Positions 10,901 through 21,820 of a stretch of DNA of 64,000 nucleotides are shown in pieces; the stretch's first letter is position 1; each line of letters starts with the position of its first letter. The translations under genes were made by a program, and so were the position numbers. Location of the stretch: NCBI RefSeq assembly GCF_026262505.1, contig NC_067203.1, positions 13,776,392 to 13,840,391 on the forward strand, in the 5' to 3' direction. A model generated the notes under the pieces. It saw only the letters and a program-made list of their open reading frames with translations, made no database searches and was not told the DNA's origin. This DNA comes from Trichomonas vaginalis G3 (lineage: Eukaryota; Parabasalia; Trichomonadida; Trichomonadidae).

Positions 10901-13900
10901 AGTACTTCCTCTCTTCTTAAAAGTACTTCCTCTCTTGATCAAGTGCTTCCTCTCTTCTTCAAAGTACTTCCTCTCTTCATCAAGATGCTTCCTCTCTTCT
11001 TCAAAGTACTTCCTCTCTTCATCAAGATGCTTCCTCTCTTCATCAAGTGCTTCCTCTCTTCATCAAGGTGCTTCCTCTCTTCATCAAGATGCTTCCTCTT
11101 CTTCAAAGTACTTCCTCTCTTCATCAAGTGCTTCCTCTCTTCATCAAGTGCTTCCTCTCTTCATCAAGTGCTTCCTCTCTTCATCAAGATGCTTCCTCTC
11201 TTCAACAAAGTGCTTCCTCTCTTCATCAAGGTGCTTCCTCTCTTCATCAAGATGCTTCCTCTCTTCAACAAAGTGCTTCCTCTCTTCAACAAAGTGCTTC
11301 CTCTCTTGATCAAGTGCTTCCTCTCTTGATCAAGATGCTTCCTCTCTTCAACAAAGTGCTTCCTCTCTTGATCAAGATGCTTCCTCTCTTGATCAAGTGC
11401 TTCCTCTCTTCATCAAGATGCTTCCTCTCTTCATCAAGATGCTTCCTCTCTTCATCAAGATGCTTCCTCTCTTCAACAAGTGCTTCCTCTCTTCTTCAAA
11501 GTACTTCCTCTCTTCATCAAGTGCTTCCTCTCTTCATCAAGTGCTTCCTCTCTTCTTCAAAGTACTTCCTCTCTTGATGAAGATGCAGCTTCCTCTCTTC
11601 AACAAAGTGCTTCCTCTCTTCATCAAGTGCTTCCTCTCTTCATCAAGATGCTTCCTCTCTTCAACAAGATGCTTCCTCTCTTCTTCAAGTACTTCCTCTC
11701 TTCATCAAGTGCTTCCTCTCTTCATCAAGTGCTTCCTCTCTTCTTCAAAGTACTTCCTCTCTTGATCAAGTGCTTCCTCTCTTCAACAAAGTGCTTCCTC
11801 TCTTCATCAAGATGCTTCCTCTCTTGATCAAGATGCTTCCTCTCTTGATCAAGTGCTTCCTCTCTTCAACAAAGTGCTTCCTCTCTTGATCAAGATGCTT
11901 CCTCTCTCTTCAAAGTACTTCCTCTCTTCATCAAGGTGCTTCCTCTCTTCACAAAGTACTTCCTCTCTTGATCAAGATGCTTCCTCTCTTCACAAAGTGC
12001 TTCCTCTCTTCATCAAGATGCTTCCTCTCTTCAACAAAGTGCTTCCTCTCTTCATCAAGATGCTTCCTCTCTTCAACAAGATGCTTCCTCTCTTCTTCAA
12101 AGTACTTCCTCTCTTGATCAAGATGCTTCCTCTCTTCATCAAGGTGCTTCCTCTCTTCTTCAAAGTACTTCCTCTCTTGATCAAGGTGCTTCCTCTCTTC
12201 AACAAAGTACTTCCTCTCTTGATCAAGGTGCTTCCTCTCTTGATCAAGATGCTTCCTCTCTTCATCAAGGTGCTTCCTCTCTTCATCAAGATGCTTCCTC
12301 TCTTCATCAAGATGCTTCCTCTCTTCATCAAGGTGCTTCCTCTCTTCATCAAGATGCTTCCTCTCTTCAACAAGATGCTTCCTCTCTTCTTCAAAGTACT
12401 TCCTCTCTTCATCAAAGTACTTCCTCTCTTCTTCAAAGTACTTCCTCTCTTGATCAAGGTGCTTCCTCTCTTCAACAAAGTACTTCCTCTCTTGATCAAG
12501 GTGCTTCCTCTCTTCATCAAGATGCTTCCTCTCTTCAACAAAGTGATTCCTCTCTTCTTCAAAGTACTTCCTCTCTTGATCAAGATGCTTCCTCTCTTCA
12601 ACAAGATGCTTCCTCTCTTCAACAAAGTACTTCCTCTCTTCATCAAGTGCTTCCTCTCTTCACAAAGTACTTCCTCTCTTGATCAAGGTGCTTCCTCTCT
12701 TCAACAAAGTGCTTCCTCTCTTCATCAAGATGCTTCCTCTCTTGATCAAGATGCTTCCTCTCTTCACAAAGTGCTTCCTCTCTTGATCAAGATGCTTCCT
12801 CTCTTCATCAAGATGCTTCCTCTCTTCAACAAAGTGCTTCCTCTCTTCATCAAGATGATGCTTCCTCTCTTCACAAAGTGCTTCCTCTCTTCATCAAGTG
12901 CTTCCTCTCTTCATCAAGATGCTTCCTCTCTTCAACAAGATGCTTCCTCTCTTCTTCAAAGTACTTCCTCTCTTCATCAAGTGCTTCCTCTCTTCAACAA
13001 AGTACTTCCTCTCTTGATCAAGGTGCTTCCTCTCTTCAACAAAGTGCTTCCTCTCTTGATCAAGATGCTTCCTCTCTTCATCAAGTGCTTCCTCTCTTGA
13101 TCAAGTGCTTCCTCTCTTCAACAAAGTGCTTCCTCTCTTGATCAAGATGCTTCCTCTCTTCATCAAGTGCTTCCTCTCTTCAACAAAGTGCTTCCTCTCT
13201 TGATCAAGATGCTTCCTCTCTTCAACAAAGTGCTTCCTCTCTTCATCAAGTGCTTCCTCTCTTCATCAAGATGCTTCCTCTCTTCATCAAGTGCTTCCTC
13301 TCTTCATCAAGATGCTTCCTCTCTTGATCAAGATGCTTCCTCTCTTGATCAAGTGCTTCCTCTCTTGATAAGATGCTTCCTCTCTTCATCAAGGTGCTTC
13401 CTCTCTTCAACAAAGTGCTTCCTCTCTTGATCAAGTGCTTCCTCTCTTCAACAAAGTGCTTCCTCTCTTGATCAAGATGCTTCCTCTCTTCATCAAGTGC
13501 TTCCTCTCTTCAACAAAGTGCTTCCTCTCTTGATCAAGATGCTTCCTCTCTTGATCAAGATGCTTCCTCTCTTCATCAAGATGCTTCCTCTCTTCATCAA
13601 GATGCTTCCTCTCTCTTCAAAGTACTTCCTCTCTTGATCAAGTGCTTCCTCTCTTCATCAAGATGCTTCCTCTCTTCATCAAGTGCTTCCTCTCTTCAAC
13701 AAAGTGCTTCCTCTCTTGATCAAGTGCTTCCTCTCTTCAACAAAGTGCTTCCTCTCTTGATCAAGATGCTTCCTCTCTTCATCAAGTGCTTCCTCTCTTC
13801 AACAAAGTGCTTCCTCTCTTGATCAAGATGCTTCCTCTCTTCATCAAGATGCTTCCTCTCTTGATCAAGATGCTTCCTCTCTTCAACAAGATGCTTCCTC

Positions 13901-15480
13901 TCTTCTTCAAAGTACTTCCTCTCTTGATCAAGGTGCTTCCTCTCTTCAACAAAGTGCTTCCTCTCTTGATCAAGATGCTTCCTCTCTTGATCAAGATGCT
14001 TCCTCTCTTCAACAAGATGCTTCCTCTCTTCTTCAAAGTACTTCCTCTCTTCATCAAGGTGCTTCCTCTCTTCATCAAGGTGCTTCCTCTCTTCTTCAAA
14101 GTACTTCCTCTCTTGATGAAGATGCAGCTTCCTCTCTTCAACAAAGTGCTTCCTCTCTTCATCAAGGTGCTTCCTCTCTTCATCAAGATGCTTCCTCTCT
14201 TCAACAAGATGCTTCCTCTCTTCTTCAAAGTACTTCCTCTCTTCATCAAGGTGCTTCCTCTCTTCATCAAGTGCTTCCTCTTCTTCAAAGTACTTCCTCT
14301 CTTGATCAAGTGCTTCCTCTCTTCAACAAAGTGCTTCCTCTCTTGATCAAGATGCTTCCTCTCTTGATCAAGATGCTTCCTCTCTTGATCAAGGTGCTTC
14401 CTCTCTTCAACAAAGTGCTTCCTCTCTTGATCAAGATGCTTCCTCTCTTGATCAAGATGCTTCCTCTCTTGATCAAGGTGCTTCCTCTCTTCAACAAAGT
14501 ACTTCCTCTCTTGATCAAGGTGCTTCCTCTCTTCAACAAAGTGCTTCCTCTCTTGCTCAAGATGCAGCTTCCTCTCTTCAACAAAGTGCTTCCTCTCTTC
14601 ATCAAGGTGCTTCCTCTCTTCATCAAGATGCTTCCTCTCTTCATCAAGGTGCTTCCTCTCTTCATCAAGATGCTTCCTCTCTTCAACAAGATGCTTCCTC
14701 TCTTCTTCAAAGTACTTCCTCTCTTGATCAAGGTGCTTCCTCTCTTCAACAAAGTACTTCCTCTCTTGATCAAGGTGCTTCCTCTCTTCAACAAAGTACT
14801 TCCTCTCTTGATCAAGGTGCTTCCTCTCTTCATCAAGATGCTTCCTCTCTTCAACAAAGTGATTCCTCTCTTCTTCAAAGTACTTCCTCTCTTGATCAAG
14901 ATGCTTCCTCTCTTCAACAAGATGCTTCCTCTCTTCTTCAAAGTACTTCCTCTCTTCATCAAGGTGCTTCCTCTCTTCAACAAAGTACTTCCTCTCTTGA
15001 TCAAGGTGCTTCCTCTCTTCAACAAAGTGCTTCCTCTCTTGATCAAGATGCTTCCTCTCTTGATCAAGATGCTTCCTCTCTTCAACAAAGTGCTTCCTCT
15101 CTTGATCAAGATGCTTCCTCTCTTGATCAAGATGCTTCCTCTCTTGATCAAGATGCTTCCTCTCTTCAACAAAGTGCTTCCTCTCTTGCTCAAGATGCAG
15201 CTTCCTCTCTTCAACAAAGTGCTTCCTCTCTTCATCAAGGTGCTTCCTCTCTTCATCAAGATGCTTCCTCTCTTCAACAAGATGCTTCCTCTCTTCTTCA
15301 AAGTACTTCCTCTCTTCATCAAGGTGCTTCCTCTCTTCAACAAAGTACTTCCTCTCTTGATCAAGGTGCTTCCTCTCTTCAACAAAGTGCTTCCTCTCTT
15401 GATCAAGATGCTTCCTCTCTTCAACAAAGTGATTCCTCTCTTCTTCAAAGTACTTCCTCTCTTGATCAAGATGCTTCCTC
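7994..15480. repeat. 21-bp tandem repeat array, left segment (about 360 units)
   Basis: The unit is gcttcctctcttgatcaaga plus one base, with the variable middle gatcaa, catcaa, caacaa or cttcaa. Many units here are 20 bp long or otherwise shifted (for example caagtgcttcc in place of caagatgcttcc). Because a 21-bp unit is seven codons and has few stops, long ORFs appear in two plus frames (A-S-S-L-D-Q-D and L-P-L-L-I-K-M heptads) and two minus frames (R-G-S-I-L-I-K and E-R-K-H-L-D-Q). Frames change often in this segment, so none reads through. I treat it as a minisatellite and not as a gene. Copies with the palindrome cttgatcaag and the pyrimidine tract cttcctctctt may favour slippage. Variant units with catcatgcagc occur only near its left edge. 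Confidence 0.9.
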
Positions 15481-16329
15481 AGTTAGTATGACTATCTTGG
15501 GTACGGCGGCACTGCGCGCCTCCTTACCCATGATAACGGTTTGACACTTTACGAAACCGGCAACGTATATTTTACAACACAACCATAACACCAACTTAAC
15601 CTTAAATATTTGCAAAACCGTCTGACACATAAACGAATTCACTACCGTCCTCACTAAATAAAAAATAACCTTATTTTATTTATTTTCCAACTTTTTTATT
15701 TCATTGTAAAGACATGTCTGACTACATTTACTATGACTCTTTCCCAGAACGTTTCCATGAGCTGTTTAAAACCCAAGTAAAACTGAGAAACATGCATTTT
15801 AACAAAGACAGACCCATTGACGATGAAAGAAACCCTGAATATATTACAATCCCATATGACGCAAAGTTCATTGCATACATTCCTTATGGTCGCAGAGGAA
15901 CGAAAACTATTTCAACAAAGAACAAAAATTATTTCTGGAGCGATGAAGAAAATTGCCTTATCTACATAAATGCATACTTAAATAAAGCTACATATTGTAC
16001 AAAAGAAGGTTGGACTGGATTTGAGCTCTACATATACGACGACGATGGAAACAGACGCTGTGTATACCCATACGATAATATGTACCATTGTTTTCATCAA
16101 GCATTAAACGAATACATAGTCAGTAAGGGTCTCATTCCTGCTGAGTAGAAATGTTATATTTTTGTTCTGTCATTTATATAAAAATAAACTTAAAAATAAA
16201 TGATATCACCACCCTCACACGTATGAAAACATAGCGCAAAAATAAATTTAGGGTAGATGGGTATATCTAACCCGATTTCTAACCTCATTTCTATCCTGTT
16301 GAATTCATTGCTTTATAACTCTCTTCCTT
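15481..16329 (+). repeat. Maverick left terminal inverted repeat
   Basis: It begins agttagtatgactatc and matches the reverse complement of 25637-26487 to the phrase ctcttcctt. It contains the whole 144-aa gene and its presumed promoter. The terminal sequence includes a GC-rich patch (ggcggcactgcgcgcc) that contrasts with the AT-rich surroundings. Confidence 0.9.
15714..16148 (+). CDS. Maverick terminal-repeat protein, 144 aa (left copy)
   Basis: The protein begins MSDYIYYDSF and is rich in Tyr, Asp and Lys, with an acidic YDDDGNRR stretch near the C terminus. It has no membrane segment or known domain that I recognise. The ATG lies 13 bases after TCATT, a good match to the trichomonad initiator element, so it probably has its own promoter inside the repeat. 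The copy in the right repeat encodes the same 144 residues. Role unknown; a gene kept in both terminal repeats could act early in the element's life, but this is inference. Confidence 0.7.
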   Translation: MSDYIYYDSFPERFHELFKTQVKLRNMHFNKDRPIDDERNPEYITIPYDAKFIAYIPYGRRGTKTISTKNKNYFWSDEENCLIYINAYLNKATYCTKEGWTGFELYIYDDDGNRRCVYPYDNMYHCFHQALNEYIVSKGLIPAE

Positions 16330-16841
16330 GGTTTCTTTTTAGTTGCTTTCTTAACATCTGTCTCCAACTTGACTGTCTTTCTTCTTCGTCCGTAATGATA
16401 CCAATTACTTCCACCAGTCAATGGGTCAAATGGTCGTTCATAAGGGTTTCCATACATTCCATAAGGACCATACGGAAGAACTGCTGGTGGAAGTTGTGGA
16501 GAAGAAACATTTTCTTTAGTTCCATCGACTCTATTTAAATGCATTGTTTCACCTTTCATCTGGTCATTAAAGTCTTTTGCGTGTTTTGCAAACACATCGT
16601 CCTTTCCTAAAGCATTTTCTGACTCAGTCGCAACCAAATTGGATGCTTTATTTATGAGCCCTATTTTATTTAATCTTAACTTCTTTGCAACCCAGCCTCC
16701 AATCTTTCCTTTATTTGCATCTAATGTCTTCGAAACCCTTCCTCCACTCATTTTATTTACTGCGTCATAAGCTCCAAGTGCTTTTGCTCCAAATGCTAAT
16801 GCTTTTGTTCCCATTGCGCCTAAAGCTGCCCAAGCTACCAT
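16305..16841 (-). CDS. Maverick small structural-like protein, 178 aa
   Basis: The N-terminal third is Ala/Gly-rich and amphipathic (MVAWAALGAMGTKALAFGAKALG), the middle is charged, a Pro/Tyr/Gly-rich linker follows (YGPYGMYGNPYERP), and the tail is strongly basic (KKATKKKPRKRVIKQ). This recalls minor virion or core proteins of Polinton-like elements, which interact with membranes or DNA, but no specific family is recognised. The 3' end reaches into the inner edge of the left terminal repeat. The next gene on the same strand starts immediately upstream. Confidence 0.5.
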   Translation of the reverse strand: MVAWAALGAMGTKALAFGAKALGAYDAVNKMSGGRVSKTLDANKGKIGGWVAKKLRLNKIGLINKASNLVATESENALGKDDVFAKHAKDFNDQMKGETMHLNRVDGTKENVSSPQLPPAVLPYGPYGMYGNPYERPFDPLTGGSNWYHYGRRRKTVKLETDVKKATKKKPRKRVIKQ

Positions 16842-17066
16842 TTACACCATATTAAAATCATCTCTCTTCAATATTATCTCATAAAAGTTCTCGTTACTGG
16901 AGAAAGTCAATGAAACATAAACGTTCTCACGGGCTTCGCCCTCACCGCTTTGCGGTCTATCTAACTTATTTCTTATATCATCTATACGCTTCAAAATGTC
17001 TGAACAATTGCTAACATCTTCTACAACAATTATTTCATCATGAATGACCTTCAAAAACAAACTCAT
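16842..17066 (-). CDS. Maverick small protein, 74 aa
   Basis: The ORF sits directly between two others on the same strand with no spacer on either side, which supports it being real. It has a hydrophobic start (MSLFLKVIHDEIIVVEDV) and a polar remainder. No domain recognised. Confidence 0.4.
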   Translation of the reverse strand: MSLFLKVIHDEIIVVEDVSNCSDILKRIDDIRNKLDRPQSGEGEARENVYVSLTFSSNENFYEIILKRDDFNMV

Positions 17067-17948
17067 TTAATATGCTATTAAAATCATCTCAATAATGAGT
17101 CCATCCTTTCCGTCTTTAGGTAGCACAACATCTTTCATTGAAGAAGGTTCGACAAGTCTTATGTTAAACTTACTGACAAAGTTTGTTATACTATAATGCT
17201 TCGGTGGCGAATACATATAGTTTGAAAGACATAATATAGATTCTTCAGCAAATTCACTTATACTGGATTTTATAACAATGTTCTCACGAGACCAAATACC
17301 ACCAATTGACAATCTTGTAAGCAATCCTGCTGAACCTTCTACTGTAAACGTCGATGGTAACATTCCACGAAGGTCATCTATTAACATCTTTGAGTCACTG
17401 AATTTAAATATTTTCTTAAAGCAATCGTCATTATCTAACCATGCAATAGCTTTGAAGTTTTCATTCGAATATACATCTGCTTCATTAAATGTAAAACCTG
17501 ACTTCTTTGCAGAGACGACTTTAAAATCTATTGAGTTTGTTTCAAAATTATATGCTATGGTAACTTCTGAAGGTAATGGATGTCCTTCCGCAGTAAGTTG
17601 TTCTCTCACTACCGTTTGAAGCTTTGTGTTAAAAACTTTCATGTCATCTCCTGTGTCTAGGTTCACATACACAGCAACAGGAAAACTATCTTGCTTCTTT
17701 GTTTCATCATTATACCTCAAAACATTAAAGTTCTTCAATAATATTGTTCTTCCTGCTGGAATACTTCTAACTTGTCTTATTTCAATAGCTTTCTCACCTC
17801 CTACATACTCTACCCAGTGTCTTGGATATTCATAAGTATACTGACTTTCTTGAATTTTGGTAGGTTTCATCATAACGTGTTCATAGTATATCTTTATACT
17901 CTTGTCAGTTAGACTCGGTGCTATGTTCTGAATATTTCTGACTTGCAT
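17067..17948 (-). CDS. Maverick hypothetical protein, about 293 aa
   Basis: The natural ATG is at 17948 (MQVRNIQNIAPS). The protein is rich in beta-strand-forming residues, without membrane segments or low complexity, which would suit a structural protein. No specific motif is visible. Its start faces the packaging ATPase gene with only 16 bases between, so the two share a compact divergent promoter region. Confidence 0.5.
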   Translation of the reverse strand: MQVRNIQNIAPSLTDKSIKIYYEHVMMKPTKIQESQYTYEYPRHWVEYVGGEKAIEIRQVRSIPAGRTILLKNFNVLRYNDETKKQDSFPVAVYVNLDTGDDMKVFNTKLQTVVREQLTAEGHPLPSEVTIAYNFETNSIDFKVVSAKKSGFTFNEADVYSNENFKAIAWLDNDDCFKKIFKFSDSKMLIDDLRGMLPSTFTVEGSAGLLTRLSIGGIWSRENIVIKSSISEFAEESILCLSNYMYSPPKHYSITNFVSKFNIRLVEPSSMKDVVLPKDGKDGLIIEMILIAY

Positions 17949-17964
17949 TTTTAATAAGATTAAA

Positions 17965-18852
17965 ATGAAGCATTTAATACATGATGTAGATGAAGACATG
18001 AATGAAACTACAGACAAACTTAACTCTTCTCTTATTCTTCCTTTCAGCAAAGATTATGAATTCTGTTCAAATGGTGTGTATTTCTATTGTGGAAAGATGG
18101 GTTCAAGTAAGACATTTAACCTCATTCGTCATATACTCATAACAGAGCGTTTAGGAAACGACTCTTACTATGACCAAATCATTATATCAGCAACTTCAGA
18201 CTCTATGGATTCAACAGCGAAAACATTTATGTCAAAAGTTCAAGCCTCTGTCGTTAAAGTTCCAGACAGTGAACTCATTGAATTTCTTCAACGTTACATT
18301 CGACGTAAGAGAAAATATTATGCCATCGTAGAGTTCATACAGTCAGGAATGCAAAAGACTTCTGAGGAGATGGAAAGAATTATTGACAAACACCACTTAC
18401 GTCAGTACTCAGGAGTTTACGATATGAAACGACTGACAAACTACATTCTATCAAAACTTTCAAAATACCCCTTCAAAAAATATCCTTCAAACACTCTGCT
18501 CGTTTGCGACGACTTCGCCGGAAAAGGTTTAGTTTCAAAGCCTGACTCACCATTAGCTAACATCATAACTAAATTCAGACGTTACCATTTAACTGTAGCA
18601 ATACTTATGCAAACATGGAGGTTTTTAGCTTTAAACATAAAACGTCTCATAACTGACTTCGTTATCTTTCAAGGTTTCTCATGTTATGATATTGAACTCA
18701 TTTGGAAACAGTCAGGTATAACATTACCTTTTGAAGAAATTTGGGAAGCATATAAGTCTCTCATCTCTCCTCGTTCATACCTTGAGATTCATATCATGAC
18801 TAATACCATTAAAGTCAAAAATATTCCATGGGAACGACCAACATTGTTTTAA
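17965..18852 (+). CDS. Maverick A32-like packaging ATPase (295 aa)
   Basis: Walker A motif CGKMGSSKT at residues 42-50 and a Walker B of four hydrophobic residues followed by DD (TLLVCDDFAG, D182-D183) identify a P-loop NTPase. Size, and the LMQTWRFL segment where the sensor region is expected, fit the FtsK/HerA-type genome packaging ATPases shared by Polintons and large DNA viruses. The family couples ATP hydrolysis to moving DNA into a capsid. This is the clearest hallmark gene of the element. Confidence 0.8.
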   Translation: MKHLIHDVDEDMNETTDKLNSSLILPFSKDYEFCSNGVYFYCGKMGSSKTFNLIRHILITERLGNDSYYDQIIISATSDSMDSTAKTFMSKVQASVVKVPDSELIEFLQRYIRRKRKYYAIVEFIQSGMQKTSEEMERIIDKHHLRQYSGVYDMKRLTNYILSKLSKYPFKKYPSNTLLVCDDFAGKGLVSKPDSPLANIITKFRRYHLTVAILMQTWRFLALNIKRLITDFVIFQGFSCYDIELIWKQSGITLPFEEIWEAYKSLISPRSYLEIHIMTNTIKVKNIPWERPTLF

Positions 18853-19093
18853 AGTTTAACCTTCAATTGACTGATGGTAAACAAATTCCATGCATCTCTG
18901 TCGCCATTTCTGTTAATATTTTGCTGTCATTCATATCATCCACTTTCTCCATCCGTTAACTTTTGAGGATATGTGTTAGAATAGCTGTTCTTAAATTAAG
19001 GCTTTTCACCTTTGAGAGCATAAACTCTATAACTTTCTGCATACTTTATGTTTGAACCTCCTGAGCCATCATTGACATAAATTTTTATAGGCT

Positions 19094-19290
19094 TCACCCT
19101 TTGTTCATGTTCCTGCTTCTTCCCTTAGCTCTTTTGTTCAGTAGTTCTACATCTTTATACACAGCACCTGTCTCAGTGAATTCAACAATATTTTCATTCA
19201 TTAGCTTTACATTCAAACCCTTGTCGAGTATATTGTTCATTTCATACATATAAAAGGTTTTTATTCTATATGAAATGAGAAGTAAGTCCA
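19094..19290 (-). CDS. Possible small Maverick protein, about 65 aa
   Basis: The reading begins MDLLLISYRI and overlaps the start of the plus-strand gene at 19275 by about 16 bases. Basic C terminus (RAKGRSRNMNKG). Weak candidate, supported only by its length and composition. Confidence 0.25.
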
Positions 19291-19889
19291 TCTTAGCTGG
19301 TGCTGTTAATGTTCCAATTGAACCAACATCAAATGTTGACTCACGAACGACAAACAATATTGTCATAAAGAACTATAGTTCGGAGTGTTTGAAAGAAAAA
19401 GAAACAGATCTTAAGTCGGTGAATTTAAACACAGCTTCAAACGCTAACGCTACATCAGATGTTAAGTTAGAGTATCCACCACTGGACCAAGTTCTTTCAA
19501 GAGAAGCCAACGACAATCCTTACACAAATGTTCAAACAAATCCTTCAGATAACGTAGACCATTACCTTCTTCAGTTATATCAAACTATCTTACTCAAAGA
19601 CGATAAGAAGCTTTTGACAAATCTTATAAGCAAGAACCAAATAATTCTAACAAAGGAGGACCTTGAAAATGTTATATCACGAATAACAGGAAAGCAATGT
19701 GTCATTGACTATCTCGACCCTGAAATCGAATGCTGTGGTCAAACTCCACTATTCATGAAAATAGGTAACATCCGCATCATTGAAACACCAGGAACTACAG
19801 GAGTTGAGTTTAAGTATAGATATTCGAACGAGTATACAAAACTATCTACTGACTATAAGCTTTGTTTGAAATATGTTTTAGTAAATTAA
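19275..19889 (+). CDS. Maverick hypothetical protein, 204 aa
   Basis: The N-terminal half is Asn/Thr/Ser-rich and probably disordered. The C-terminal half looks globular, with a helix-rich part and then strands (GVEFKYRYSNEY). No catalytic motif recognised. It lies downstream of the ATPase on the same strand after a stretch (18853-19274) with no convincing gene. Confidence 0.45.
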   Translation: MRSKSILAGAVNVPIEPTSNVDSRTTNNIVIKNYSSECLKEKETDLKSVNLNTASNANATSDVKLEYPPLDQVLSREANDNPYTNVQTNPSDNVDHYLLQLYQTILLKDDKKLLTNLISKNQIILTKEDLENVISRITGKQCVIDYLDPEIECCGQTPLFMKIGNIRIIETPGTTGVEFKYRYSNEYTKLSTDYKLCLKYVLVN

Positions 19890-20108
19890 AGCAGTCAGTC
19901 AGTCAAAAAATTTCAAGTTAGCAATTTGTAATATCTATCCAAAACTTCTTCAACAGTATCGAACTCATCTTCATAATGCAAACTTAATCTTATTGACTTG
20001 GTGCAGTTTTCACTAACACAATATTTTTCTGTTCTCTTGACTGACATAACTAACTCATTTGTTTCATCAAACAGCAACAACCAAAGTTCATGACCTAATA
20101 CATAACAT

Positions 20109-20879
20109 TCATACTTTATTTTTTAGCTCTGAGTTCTCTTGTAAGCCGTCGCATTTAATATTTTCTAAAAAGTCAACTTCAACAGTCATTCGCACTGGTG
20201 CCTTCAGTTCTACAGGCTCTCCTTGAAAGTCAACAAGTCTGAATTGCATATCTTTCAAATTATGAGGACTAATGCGAACCCATTTACCTAAATGAGTTGC
20301 TATGACAGGAACATTTGGAATGAACATTGAATTGACTGTATAACAGAAGGATTTATATTCTACTGAACCTTTACTATTAACTCCTGAAATACCTGTGACA
20401 TTAGCTATTTTTGACTCAACGTACAAACAATTACCATAACATACGTATGGAACAGATTTCATCTCAATCGTTTTGTCAACACTTTTCAAAGGAAATGTCA
20501 TATGATATGCTCCTAAAAGAAGTTGAACTCTATGACTCATTCGTGTTATCTTAAACTCCTTTGCATAACTGAACTTCAATGTTCCCTCAGAAGAGAGTTC
20601 GACATCTATGTTGTCAATAGTTTCTTCATTTATGAGAGTATCTATGACTCCAGCAATTTTATCTATTCTATACTCTGCTCTGTTAGGAAATGTTATAAAA
20701 CTTCTTTTGTCATCTATTTCAATCTCTATGAAATCTGTTTCATCTGTTATGACAAAAGTTGCGATAGTATTGAAGTCAACAACTCTGAAAGCAAGTGCTT
20801 CATTCTGAAGACCTAAGTTTGTTTGTAGCTTTACTGTCCCGTATTCGTTTGGGTCAGTACTTTGCAAATAGAACAACAT
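20109..20879 (-). CDS. Maverick presumed minor capsid (penton-like) protein, 256 aa
   Basis: The chain is predominantly beta, and the C-terminal part (MQFRLVDFQGEPVELKAP, then MTVEVDF) resembles the closing strands common in Polinton penton-type jelly-roll proteins. This is a pattern-level call, not a proven homology. It lies between the HNH endonuclease and the 204-aa gene. Confidence 0.5.
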   Translation of the reverse strand: MLFYLQSTDPNEYGTVKLQTNLGLQNEALAFRVVDFNTIATFVITDETDFIEIEIDDKRSFITFPNRAEYRIDKIAGVIDTLINEETIDNIDVELSSEGTLKFSYAKEFKITRMSHRVQLLLGAYHMTFPLKSVDKTIEMKSVPYVCYGNCLYVESKIANVTGISGVNSKGSVEYKSFCYTVNSMFIPNVPVIATHLGKWVRISPHNLKDMQFRLVDFQGEPVELKAPVRMTVEVDFLENIKCDGLQENSELKNKV

Positions 20880-20896
20880 TTTATTCTCATTAAAAT

Positions 20897-21060
20897 ATGA
20901 CTATTGCTGCATATGCGTATGAAACAAATGAAGCAAGAAGAGCACATGAATTAGTAAACGAAAACTCAACTTTAACCATTGAAGGCAATGATTTAGTCAT
21001 TGACGATGGAAAGACTAAAAAAGTCATTGATTTCGATAAAAATAATGAGGTCATATATTT
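20897..21060 (+). CDS. Possible small Maverick protein
   Basis: A short reading beginning MTIAAYAYETNEARR, with regular charged composition (NDLVIDDGKTKKVIDFDK), starts 17 bases from the divergent 256-aa gene. The coding-like part is only about 50 residues and then runs into the HNH gene on the other strand. Low confidence. Confidence 0.3.
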
Positions 21061-21067
21061 TTGTCAT

Positions 21068-21643
21068 TTATGTATAACCATTGTCTCTCTTAAACTTTGC
21101 AATAGACAGCTTTGTTCTTCTTCCTTCTACATCTGTAATGTTTATATAATCTTTGTTATACTGTCTTAAGACATTCATTCGTCTGTATTGAGTTCCCATG
21201 AAATAGTAAAAGGCATCTTCACTTGGGACATAGTAGTAGTTCTCTAACGTGTGATATGAGTATTGTATAATTTCAACAGCGTCTTTAGGAAGAGAGTCAA
21301 CAATGTCAAACCAATAGCCATTTGAACCAGAAATATTTCTCATGTTTTCTCTTCTTGTCGTCCATCTTAAGTTCGAGATATGAAAGTCTCCTCTGTCTCT
21401 GTTTATATGGTCTACTTCACGAAGTCCTTCAGGGTTCGGAATGAAAGTTTCTGCAACTATTCTATGTTTCATCAGCTTGTGTTTGTTTAAATTTACACAA
21501 ATATAACCATCTCCTTGGTCAAACTCACTAACAACTCTTTTATTGCTTATACGTCTAATTGGATAAGGGTACTCTGAAAAGATTTCATAGTCATTGTCAT
21601 GTTCGAGTGTTTGCCAATGTCCTTCACCTTCCATGCCTTTCAC
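21068..21643 (-). CDS. HNH endonuclease with NUMOD4-like N terminus (191 aa)
   Basis: The N-terminal part (HWQTLEHDNDYEIFSEY, about residues 9-25, followed by PIRR) resembles the NUMOD4 DNA-binding module. The HNH core follows: KHRIVAETFIPNP (H60), VDHINRD (D78-H79) and NLRWTT (N91). This is the organisation of free-standing homing endonucleases best known from phages and giant viruses. Family role: cutting a specific DNA site, which promotes copying of the gene into alleles lacking it. Within a Maverick it may be a parasite of the element. The catalytic His/Asn residues all appear present. Confidence 0.8.
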   Translation of the reverse strand: MKGMEGEGHWQTLEHDNDYEIFSEYPYPIRRISNKRVVSEFDQGDGYICVNLNKHKLMKHRIVAETFIPNPEGLREVDHINRDRGDFHISNLRWTTRRENMRNISGSNGYWFDIVDSLPKDAVEIIQYSYHTLENYYYVPSEDAFYYFMGTQYRRMNVLRQYNKDYINITDVEGRRTKLSIAKFKRDNGYT

Positions 21644-21820
21644 TCAAATAAAATTTTCAGAAAAAATAAAACTAGCGTAGATTTTACAATACTGCGATGG
21701 TAGAGTTTAAGAGTTGTGCTTCAATGTAGAGACAGTCCTTATGGTCTGGAGGTAAGAACACTGGGCAGTTATGGTCATGAGTGGAGAACATGTCTATCCA
21801 AAACTCACGATTGAAGCCAG

